Below, piece after piece: positions 1-5,828 of a stretch of 7,182 bases of DNA. Location of the stretch: positions 1 through 7,182 of the forward strand of contig CANMNM010000066.1 of assembly GCA_947499275.1 (NCBI GenBank). Reading direction: 5' to 3'. How positions within the stretch are numbered: position 1 is the stretch's first letter; every line of letters begins with the position of its first letter. A program made the position numbers and the translations under genes. The notes beneath the pieces are model-generated. The model made no database searches, was not told the origin of the DNA, and was given only the letters and a program-made list of their open reading frames with translations. Source of the DNA: Actinomycetota bacterium. GTDB taxonomy: Bacteria > Actinomycetota > Actinomycetes > S36-B12.

Positions 1-1054
1 GAATCCACGCTTCAATATCAAACTTACGAGCGGCACTTGACCCAAGGTCACCGGATGCAACATCAATTACCCGGTAGGGGAGTTCAAGTGCATCAAGGAA
101 GTCTTTCTCCCATTGCAGCAGTCGTTCATGTTCGGCTTCTGCCTGCGCAGGATCGCATAAAACAAACATTTCAACTTTGTCGAATTGATGAACACGAATG
201 ATTCCCATGGTGTCTTTGCCATAAGAGCCCGCTTCGCGGCGGAAACATGTTGACCAACCGGCATAACGCAGCGGTAGGTCAGCAGCAGGAATGATTTCGT
301 CGGAGTGATAGGCGGCGAGTGGAACTTCTGAGGTACCCACCAAATACAAGTCGTCGGATTCAACCCGGTAAACGTTTTCTTCCGCTTGGCCGAGGAAGCC
401 CGTTCCCTCCATCGCTGCGGGCAGAACTAAGGCGGGCGTAATTATGGGAATCAGTCCGTTGGCGGTGGCTTGCGCCATTGCAAGATTCAATAGTGCAAAC
501 TCGAGAAGAGCACCCTGTCCAGTGAGAAAGTAAAAGCGTGAACCGGAAACTTTGGCTCCACGATCAACATCTATTGCTTTGAGTGCTTCACCGATTTCCA
601 GGTGATTTTTCGGAACGAAACCTTCGGCTGCGAAATCGCGAGGGATTCCCACTAATTCGATTAGCTCAAATTTGTCTTCACCACCAACGGGTGAGCGAGG
701 ATCGACAATATTGGAAAGAGCTCCAGCGATTGCGTTAACTTTTTCATTGAGATTTGACGCGTGTTCATCGGCAATTTTGACTCGAGCAGCAAGCTCTGTC
801 GCCTTCGCCATGAGAGCGTCGACCTGCGCGGTCAGCTCTGGTGTTGGATCTTTCTTGAGACTGCCTTGCAAGGGACCCATTTCTTTCCCCAGGACCTTCT
901 GCTCATTGCGCAGAAGGTCAAAGGCTTGCTGCCCCTCGCGTGCCGCAATATCGGCTGCCAGCCACTGGTCAACGAGGTTCGCGTCCTCACCACGTTTTAT
1001 CTGGGATTCGCGAACGAGCTCGGGCTGTGCACGCAAGATATTGGGGTCGATCAC
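1..1054 (-). CDS. serS: Seryl-tRNA synthetase, C-terminus cut by the window edge
   Basis: Cytoplasmic class II aminoacyl-tRNA synthetase that charges tRNA-Ser (and tRNA-Sec where present) with serine using ATP. The reading frame starts at a GTG (MIDPNILRAQPELVRES) and stays open for 351 codons to the left edge. Residues about 27-105 are the charged, helical N-terminal arm that grips the long variable arm of the tRNA. The catalytic domain follows: motif 1 region ending in ITPALV, the serine-binding TSE at residues 241-243, and motif 2 beginning FRREAGSYGKDT at residue 271 and continuing into the HQFDKVEMF segment. The last visible residues are GSSAARKFDIEAW. SerS proteins are usually about 420-430 residues, so some 70 residues including motif 3 lie beyond the window. 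GTG is preferred because the protein begins exactly as the family does and a -10 box sits 6 nt upstream. Identification is secure; nothing suggests a pseudogene. Confidence 0.97.
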   Translation of the reverse strand, partial: MIDPNILRAQPELVRESQIKRGEDANLVDQWLAADIAAREGQQAFDLLRNEQKVLGKEMGPLQGSLKKDPTPELTAQVDALMAKATELAARVKIADEHASNLNEKVNAIAGALSNIVDPRSPVGGEDKFELIELVGIPRDFAAEGFVPKNHLEIGEALKAIDVDRGAKVSGSRFYFLTGQGALLEFALLNLAMAQATANGLIPIITPALVLPAAMEGTGFLGQAEENVYRVESDDLYLVGTSEVPLAAYHSDEIIPAADLPLRYAGWSTCFRREAGSYGKDTMGIIRVHQFDKVEMFVLCDPAQAEAEHERLLQWEKDFLDALELPYRVIDVASGDLGSSAARKFDIEAWI

Positions 1055-1060
1055 GGGTCC

Positions 1061-1066
1061 AGTCTA
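1061..1066 (-). promoter_or_regulatory. Candidate -10 box of a leaderless serS promoter
   Basis: Read on the minus strand the sequence is TAGACT, then GGACCC, then the GTG start of serS. TAGACT fits the actinobacterial -10 pattern TANNNT. With the usual 6-7 nt between -10 and transcription start, the first transcribed base would be the G of GTG, giving a leaderless mRNA. No good Shine-Dalgarno sequence precedes the GTG, which agrees. No strong -35 element is seen at 17 nt (ACGTCA is the nearest). This is an inference from spacing. Confidence 0.5.
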
Positions 1067-1148
1067 CTTTTCTCTGGGGATACTGACGTGTTGCGCTGGG
1101 TCGTGAGCAAAAAAGGTCGTCAGGCAGGGCGGGTGCGAGTCGTCTACT

Positions 1149-1214
1149 TTCATGTGGCACGATTCGCTGACTTTGTTTCGTAATGAGGCGCGTAAAAGAC
1201 ACAGGCCACATGAA
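1149..1214. repeat. Perfect 10-bp inverted repeat upstream of the SET gene
   Basis: TTCATGTGGC at 1149-1158 is matched exactly by its reverse complement GCCACATGAA at 1205-1214, with 46 bp between the arms. The right arm ends 22 bp before the ATG of the SET gene. The arms could be paired binding sites for a regulator looping over the promoter of the SET gene, or the stem of a large hairpin in its leader. The whole serS/SET intergenic region (1055-1236) holds no other recognisable element apart from the serS -10 box and a 9-bp direct repeat GTCTACTTT at 1062 and 1142. Confidence 0.4.
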
Positions 1215-1225
1215 CCACTGAGCGT

Positions 1226-1231
1226 AGGGAG
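1226..1231 (+). promoter_or_regulatory. Ribosome binding site of the SET gene
   Basis: AGGGAG lies 5 nt before the ATG at 1237. It supports that start codon and contrasts with the apparently leaderless serS transcribed the other way. Confidence 0.6.
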
Positions 1232-1236
1232 CCTTC

Positions 1237-1734
1237 ATGGACTACAACTGGTTGACCCCGAAAGCACAGGCTCGCCCCGCCGGCGAAAAAGGGTGGGGCT
1301 CCTTTGTAACAGAGCGGATCAGCAAGGGTGAGACCGTGGCCGGTTTCGGTGGCTGGGTAATTGAGCGGGAAACCCTTGAGACCATGAGTGAGGACCGTCG
1401 GGGTCGCTCAATTCAAATTGATCACGATCTGTATTTAGTGTCCAGTGATACACCAGAAGCCGGTGACATGTTGAACCACTCGTGTGAACCCAACTGTGGT
1501 CTGATCGGATCCCAAGTTTTGGTTGCGATGCGCGATATTGAGCCCGGTGAAGAACTTTCATTTGATTACGCGATGTGTGACGCATCAGATTATGACGAGT
1601 TCGCGTGCCTGTGTGAACTGCCGACCTGTCGAGGTGTTGTTACCGGAATGGATTGGCGCAAGCCAGAACTTCAAGCAAAGTACACCGGGTATTTCTCGCC
1701 GTACTTGATCCGCAGAATTGCGGCGCTCGTCTAA
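1237..1734 (+). CDS. SET-domain protein (putative protein-lysine methyltransferase)
   Basis: A 165-residue single-domain SET protein, predicted to move a methyl group from S-adenosylmethionine to a lysine side chain of an unknown protein. All core motifs are present in order: the SAM-binding KGWGSF at 18-23, NHSCEPN at 80-86, EELSFDY at 105-111 with the conserved tyrosine 111, and a post-SET CLCELPTCRG at 124-133. In SET enzymes the cysteine of NHSC together with the CxCxxxxC of the post-SET segment binds a structural zinc and closes the substrate channel; here these are C83, C124, C126 and C131. No signal peptide or membrane segment is seen, so it should be cytoplasmic. It is the only plus-strand gene here, divergent from serS, and its stop overlaps the stop of the oppositely oriented oxidoreductase gene by 4 bp. 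Small SET proteins are found in many bacteria, mostly without a known substrate. Family assignment is firm; substrate is unknown. Confidence 0.92.
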   Translation: MDYNWLTPKAQARPAGEKGWGSFVTERISKGETVAGFGGWVIERETLETMSEDRRGRSIQIDHDLYLVSSDTPEAGDMLNHSCEPNCGLIGSQVLVAMRDIEPGEELSFDYAMCDASDYDEFACLCELPTCRGVVTGMDWRKPELQAKYTGYFSPYLIRRIAALV

Positions 1735-2705
1735 CGAACCTGGAGCAGGATCTTTCCAGTCGCTTCGCCAGCTTCAAGAATTTTCTGTGCCTCGCCTGCT
1801 TGCTCGATAGGCATCACGCGATCAATCACCAATTTAACCGTGCCGTCGGTGATCCAGGGCCAGACGATTTTCTCAACTTCCCGACAGATCGCCGACTTCT
1901 CCGACTCCGGGCGACCACGAAGTGAAGTTGCGCTGATCGTGGCGTTCTTTCGCAGCAACTGGTCGATCTGGAAATCAACTTTTGTTCCACCCTGCATTCC
2001 AATAATGGCCAAGTGACCATTGCGCTTGAGGACTTCGACATTTTTGGAAAGGTAACTTGCGCCCATATTGTCCAAGATATTTTCAATGCCACCCCAGGTT
2101 TCCTGGATCACCTCGACAAAGTCTTCTTCTTTGTAATTGATTAACAGGTCGGCGCCCAGGGATGCGCAGACGTTGAGTTTTTCTTGGCTGCCTGCGGTTA
2201 CCGCAACCTTTACTCCGAGTGCCTTTGCCACCTGAATGGCAAATGTTCCGATGCCTCCGCCACCACCGTGAATCAGAATCGTGCTTCCCTCGCGCAGGTG
2301 GAGCACCTTGGTGAAGTTGCTCCAGACCGTCGCGGCAATTTCAGGCAGGGCTCCGGCATCAATAAGGCTGACAGCTTCGGGGACGCTCATCACTTGGCCG
2401 AGGGGAACCGCAACTTTTTGCGCGTATCCGCCACCATTTAATAGTGCGGTTACGCGTTCACCGATCCGATCCATGGTGAGTGCTGCGCCGACGGAAACGA
2501 TTGTTCCCGAGCATTCGAGGCCGAGAATGTCGGTAGTGCCGGGGGGAGGTGGGTAATTTCCTTTGCGCTGCAGGAGATCTGCGCGGTTAACCGCGGTTGC
2601 CGTTATGTCAATAATTACTTCACCGGGCTCTGGTTGTGGATCGGGAACCCTGGACCACTCGAGGGTTTCCGGACCACCGAAATCTTTTTGGGTAATTGCA
2701 AACAT
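1731..2705 (-). CDS. Zinc-independent NAD(P)H:quinone oxidoreductase (PIG3/QOR type of the MDR family)
   Basis: A 324-residue medium-chain reductase predicted to reduce quinones or related carbonyl compounds with NADPH in the cytoplasm. The N-terminal GroES-like catalytic half carries the family signature NRADLLQRKGNYPPPPG at 40-56, followed by LGLECSG, which resembles human TP53I3 (PIG3). The Rossmann half has the glycine-rich nucleotide-binding loop HGGGGGIG at 146-153 and a second segment LDNMGA at 211-216. The structural and catalytic zinc-binding cysteine patterns of alcohol dehydrogenases are absent, as expected for this branch. Length is normal. The ATG at 2705 has AGGA 6 nt upstream. 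The gene lies 2 bp after the potassium channel stop and is surely co-transcribed with it. Its TAG stop overlaps the TAA of the convergent SET gene. The exact physiological substrate cannot be told from sequence. Confidence 0.93.
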   Translation of the reverse strand: MFAITQKDFGGPETLEWSRVPDPQPEPGEVIIDITATAVNRADLLQRKGNYPPPPGTTDILGLECSGTIVSVGAALTMDRIGERVTALLNGGGYAQKVAVPLGQVMSVPEAVSLIDAGALPEIAATVWSNFTKVLHLREGSTILIHGGGGGIGTFAIQVAKALGVKVAVTAGSQEKLNVCASLGADLLINYKEEDFVEVIQETWGGIENILDNMGASYLSKNVEVLKRNGHLAIIGMQGGTKVDFQIDQLLRKNATISATSLRGRPESEKSAICREVEKIVWPWITDGTVKLVIDRVMPIEQAGEAQKILEAGEATGKILLQVR

Positions 2706-2707
2706 GG

Positions 2708-3763
2708 TCAGTCCTGATCCTGATTGTATTTAATAACAACCATTCGATCGCCTTGCTCGAGGAAACGAATACTTTCCGTATAGAAACGGTGCGTGATACC
2801 GTCTCGAATAATCGCCAAGATGATCAGACCTTTTTCGTTGAGATCACCCGGTGACATGCTGAGTTCGTCTTTCGTCACGGCCCGCTCGGTAACTTCCAGT
2901 CCACGGGAGGAATCAAGAAGGTCTTCCATGAGTGCACCGGCTGCAGAGCTAATGACCGACAGACCCATCAGGCGTCCAGCGGATTCAGCGGTAGGAATGA
3001 CACTGGTTGCACCCGACTGACGCATTACGTCGGCGTTTTGTGACTCACGGACGGCGGCGATAATTTTTGCATCAGCTGGTGCAAGCCGGCGAGCGGTGAG
3101 GGTTACCAGCACCGAGGTGTCATCTTCGTTTGTGGCAACAATTATTTGCCCGGCTCGCTCAATTGAAACATCACGGAGTACTTCTTCTTGGCGACCATCA
3201 CCAACGAAAGCAACAAGTCCGTCTCTCGTTGCTAGATCACATGACTCGCGCTCCGGTGAGACAACAACGATCGTGTTGGGGTTGTAACCGGCATCCAGGA
3301 GTGCCTTGGCGGCACTACGACCCTTGACCCCGTATCCAATGATGATGGTGTGGTTTTCCACTTTCTTCCTCCATTGCCGGGAGCGGATTTCACTTCGTGT
3401 TTTTTTCGTTAAGACTTCGATTGTCGTACCAATCAGAACAATCAGGAAGAGGAAGCGAAGCGGGGTGATCACGAGCACGTTGACCATTCGAGAGGATTCA
3501 CACACGGGAACAATGTCACCGTAACCGGTTGTTGAAAGGCTCACGGTCGCGTAATAGAAAGCGTCGACCAGAGTGATTTCACCAGTGACACCTCTGTCGG
3601 CGTAACACGTGCGCTCGAAGTAGACGATGAGTGCGGTAATGACCAGGGCCAGAACTGCGATACCAATGCGCAAACTCACATTTTGCAGGGGAGTAATTTT
3701 GCTACCACGAAAAAGCAGGGACCGAAGGGAATCAGTTGAACTGCTGTCTTTATCTTCAGACAT
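2708..3763 (-). CDS. Two-TM potassium channel with cytoplasmic RCK (TrkA-N) domain
   Basis: A 351-residue K+ channel subunit of the MthK layout: TM1 at about 33-49, a pore helix and selectivity filter TTGYGD at 78-83, TM2 at about 93-117, then a basic linker and an RCK domain that binds a nucleotide or ion and gates the pore. The RCK domain starts HTIIIGYGVKGRSAAKAL (GYGVKG at 143-148) and has the usual acidic tip after the second strand and VGDG at 187-190. A shorter C-terminal RCK_C-like part ends in EQGDRMVVI. Four copies would form the channel. The ATG at 3763 is chosen; a GTG one codon earlier (3766) has better spacing, 8 nt, to AAGGGA, and an in-frame TTG exists at 3793. The gene follows the MoeA-like gene after 84 bp, without an obvious terminator, and precedes the oxidoreductase by 2 bp. 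Since RCK domains often sense NAD(H) or similar ligands, pairing with an NAD(P)H enzyme is suggestive only. Confidence 0.92.
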   Translation of the reverse strand: MSEDKDSSSTDSLRSLLFRGSKITPLQNVSLRIGIAVLALVITALIVYFERTCYADRGVTGEITLVDAFYYATVSLSTTGYGDIVPVCESSRMVNVLVITPLRFLFLIVLIGTTIEVLTKKTRSEIRSRQWRKKVENHTIIIGYGVKGRSAAKALLDAGYNPNTIVVVSPERESCDLATRDGLVAFVGDGRQEEVLRDVSIERAGQIIVATNEDDTSVLVTLTARRLAPADAKIIAAVRESQNADVMRQSGATSVIPTAESAGRLMGLSVISSAAGALMEDLLDSSRGLEVTERAVTKDELSMSPGDLNEKGLIILAIIRDGITHRFYTESIRFLEQGDRMVVIKYNQDQD

Positions 3764-3847
3764 CACAGTTACCGTCCCTTCGCACGCGCTCAATCATGCC
3801 AGCAAAGACACCGGAGCAGGCGCTAGCCACTGCAATTGGACCCCTAA

Positions 3848-5083
3848 TTACACCCCTAGTGCGGAAAGTGTCATGACAACGTCGCCGGGAGAGCCCATAC
3901 CGGGCGGGACAACCGCGAAATCGGTTGCATTCGCCCATCCGATTAAACCGGCAGGTCCGCCAGAGTGAAGTACCTGCGCGGTGCGACCGGCAGGACTGTT
4001 GGTCACTCGTATGGGAACTATTGCTGTGTCCTCCGCGTACTCGGGTAAAGGAGTCTCATCCATGAGAACAGCCGTTTGGGTGCTCTCACTCCATTTTGCT
4101 CCGCGCAGACCAGCGACTAAAGGTGGTGCGATGCTCAGGAGAGCGGCAAGTGCACTGCGTGGATCACCGGGTAGCCCAAGCAAGAGTTTTCCGTCGGGTA
4201 AACGCGCCAGAAGGACTTGAGCCCCAGGTGTCATGGTGATTCCGTCAATTAACCAATGTGCGGCAAGATCACGCAAAACATTTCGCAATAAATTAGCACC
4301 GCCGGGAGCCGTTGACCCGGTGGTAATTAGCAGGTCAGCGTGTGAGTCATCAATTTCTTCAAGGAGTAAATCGCGAGTTTCAGGTGCCCGTACATATGGG
4401 TTGCCTCGGGCGCCGAGTGCGCCAACGAACGCAGGAACACTGATGCCCAAAGCGTCACGCACTCGCCCACCTCGGGGAACACCCTGTTCGAGAAGTGATG
4501 CGCCGATGATTAATGTGCCCACAATCGGTGGCGGGCAGATTCGCAAGAAGTCGTGACCTGCCGCAGCGGCAAGTGAAATAACTTGGGGGGTAATCAGTGA
4601 ATCTGCAGCGACAAGTTCACGCCCGGCGCTGGCGATTGCCGCCTGACGAATAATCCCAGAGCCAAATTCGGGCCGGGCATTTTCATCGGGGGTTCCATTA
4701 AGTGAATCAAATGCAATGAGTTGGTGTTCACCCGGTTGAATCTCCTGCATTTGGCCTTGTGAGAGTGCGAGCACAGCGTCGGTGTGCGGCGGTATTGGTT
4801 CAAATGCACGTAACTTTGTTGCATAGTGCTGGGGAAGTGCCACGTCAGGTGCTAAATCGATGACGGTCCAAGGTCCGGCGGCGCATACGGCGTAGCCGTC
4901 AAATTCGGCGACATCTTCACTGGGTTCATCAGAAATCGCGACCAATGCCTCACCCAGTAATGAACCGCTCGCTTCGTCGAGCCGAGCGCGAGCCAAAGGC
5001 AGTGGTCGCCCTGCGGAATACGCCACCTGGCGAGCTAGGGACCAGCTGAGTAGACCATCGAGGCCCAGAGCCGAGTCGTTCAC
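3848..5083 (-). CDS. Divergent MoeA-like molybdopterin-binding protein, most catalytic residues replaced
   Basis: MoeA inserts molybdenum into adenylated molybdopterin to complete molybdenum cofactor. This 411-residue protein keeps the MoeA domain order and length: N-terminal region with EFDGYAV at 60-66, a central MoCF domain from about 189 with LIIGASLLEQG, VRDALG and DLLITTGSTAPGG (250-262), then MTPGAQVLLARL and GLPGDP at 303-308, and a small C-terminal beta domain. Aligned by eye with E. coli MoeA, the aspartate of MDGYAV (D59) and the prolines of GLPGNP are kept. T100, D142, E188, D259, K275 and K279 appear to be replaced: STGDEL became IIGASLL, GEDI became QAAI, VGEADY became PGGANL, KPGK became TPGA. 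Normal insertase activity is therefore doubtful. The GTG at 5083 is preferred over an earlier in-frame GTG at 5137 because GGAGGA lies 7 nt upstream and a promoter-like element overlaps the extra 18 codons. No other cofactor-synthesis gene is in view. Confidence 0.82.
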   Translation of the reverse strand: MNDSALGLDGLLSWSLARQVAYSAGRPLPLARARLDEASGSLLGEALVAISDEPSEDVAEFDGYAVCAAGPWTVIDLAPDVALPQHYATKLRAFEPIPPHTDAVLALSQGQMQEIQPGEHQLIAFDSLNGTPDENARPEFGSGIIRQAAIASAGRELVAADSLITPQVISLAAAAGHDFLRICPPPIVGTLIIGASLLEQGVPRGGRVRDALGISVPAFVGALGARGNPYVRAPETRDLLLEEIDDSHADLLITTGSTAPGGANLLRNVLRDLAAHWLIDGITMTPGAQVLLARLPDGKLLLGLPGDPRSALAALLSIAPPLVAGLRGAKWSESTQTAVLMDETPLPEYAEDTAIVPIRVTNSPAGRTAQVLHSGGPAGLIGWANATDFAVVPPGMGSPGDVVMTLSALGV

Positions 5084-5090
5084 CTTCTCG

Positions 5091-5096
5091 TCCTCC
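5091..5096 (-). promoter_or_regulatory. Strong ribosome binding site deciding the MoeA-like start
   Basis: GGAGGA on the minus strand ends 7 nt before the GTG at 5083. It is the best Shine-Dalgarno match in the window and argues for the shorter protein; the alternative GTG at 5137 has no comparable site. Confidence 0.65.
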
Positions 5097-5102
5097 AAAC
5101 TC

Positions 5103-5135
5103 GACTCTAGGGTCCAGAGTCTATGTTCTAGGGTC
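5103..5135 (-). promoter_or_regulatory. Candidate promoter/operator of the MoeA-like gene with palindrome and direct repeats
   Basis: GACTCT at 5103-5108 and AGAGTC at 5116-5121 form a perfect 6-bp inverted repeat around a 7-nt centre. TCTAGGGTC occurs twice, at 5106-5114 and 5127-5135, offset by 21 bp, about two helical turns, so both copies would face the same side of the DNA. On the minus strand TAGACT at 5118-5123 fits a -10 box, which would put transcription start near 5111 and give a leader of about 28 nt with the ribosome binding site inside it. The palindrome would then cover the -10 and start region, as an operator does. No convincing -35 is seen. Confidence 0.42.
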
Positions 5136-5153
5136 ACCCAAACGCTGGAATAA

Positions 5154-5828
5154 CTACACGCTACTGTCCGCGAGCTCGCGTGATTCCGCCAGTTTCGGCA
5201 ATTCCGAAGTTTCTATATTCCCAGTGCCGAGCGTAGCGGTTGTTGGCCGTGGCCGAGGTGCTCGTCGAGCCGGTTGCACGAATCCGCGGGCAAGCAGGAG
5301 GAATACGAGGATGACCGACACGGCGACAACGAGTGCAATTGACCATTCCGTCATTGCGTCCGTCCCGGCGAGAACATAATGCGCCGTGGCGAGTGGCCAG
5401 GCGAAGTACGCGATCAAGTGGGACTTTTTGAAGAACGAATTCCCCTTCTTACCCATTTTGGTCCGGATACGACCAATAAGGGATACGGGCAACATGCACC
5501 ACAGCGCCAATGTCCCAAGAGCGACCGGGATGGGCTGCCATGAAGCTAATCCGGGAACCAAAATTTCAGGCACGGTGAACTTCACCACGGGATCAATCAG
5601 TAGAGCACCCAGATGCACGGCGAGGGCGGCCAAAGCGAGTGTGCCTAGCCAGCGGTGCAGGTGCAACAGGGTAACGGGAGTTGAGTTAGTACCAAGAATT
5701 CGTGTACGCAGGAACAATCCCCAGAACACGACCGCGGACAGAAGTGCCCAAGCCAAGACGCCACTGGCGCGGATGGTGAGCCATGTCCAAGCAATGTCTG
5801 CATTTAATAGGCTATTTATATTGTTCAT
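5154..5828 (-). CDS. Five-TM ferric-reductase-like haem b membrane protein
   Basis: A 224-residue integral membrane protein resembling the ferric reductase/YedZ (MsrQ) transmembrane domain, which carries electrons across the membrane on b haems. Membrane segments lie at about 14-40, 55-78, 97-119, 134-154 and 160-183. Two helices carry paired histidines: H58 (or H56) with H72, and H137 with H150, spacings of 14 and 13 residues as needed to hold two stacked haems. There is no FAD/NADPH reductase domain, so it must take electrons from, or give them to, a partner. The C-terminal tail from about 184 is basic and proline-rich, then acidic. The ATG at 5828 overlaps the apbE stop (ATGA), with GGAGAGG 10 nt upstream; the frame is open further upstream but only as an overlap with apbE. 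Its link to apbE suggests a flavin-linked electron-transfer role; a subunit for a molybdenum enzyme is a less supported alternative. Confidence 0.87.
   Translation of the reverse strand: MNNINSLLNADIAWTWLTIRASGVLAWALLSAVVFWGLFLRTRILGTNSTPVTLLHLHRWLGTLALAALAVHLGALLIDPVVKFTVPEILVPGLASWQPIPVALGTLALWCMLPVSLIGRIRTKMGKKGNSFFKKSHLIAYFAWPLATAHYVLAGTDAMTEWSIALVVAVSVILVFLLLARGFVQPARRAPRPRPTTATLGTGNIETSELPKLAESRELADSSV

Noticed and set aside
672..1183. Plus-strand open frames opposite serS
   Set aside because: They are antisense to a clearly conserved coding sequence and their predicted proteins show no domain pattern.
1055..1236. T-box or other riboswitch leader before serS
   Set aside because: The -10 box abuts the start codon, so there is no leader, and no T-box sequence elements are seen.
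3008..3037. SGATS string in the RCK domain of the potassium channel, preceded by Asp, resembling an FMN-attachment motif for ApbE
   Set aside because: It sits at the position where RCK/TrkA-N domains normally have a GAD/GAT-VI turn, and the protein has no FMN-binding domain, so the match is probably chance.
3764..3793. TTG start for the potassium channel, ten codons earlier
   Set aside because: No ribosome binding site precedes it, while AAGGGA sits 8-11 nt before the GTG/ATG pair at 3766 and 3763.
3764..3847. Terminator between the MoeA-like gene and the channel gene
   Set aside because: Only a short GGC/GCC stem is possible and there is no following U-run.
3756..3938. 60-codon frame across the gap between the MoeA-like and channel genes
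   Set aside because: It overlaps both neighbours in another frame, its protein is Arg/Cys-rich without any recognisable pattern, and no ribosome binding site is seen.
5084..5137. N-terminal 18-codon extension of the MoeA-like protein from a GTG at 5137
   Set aside because: No ribosome binding site, overlaps the palindrome and -10 candidate, and a GTG at 5083 has GGAGGA at ideal spacing.
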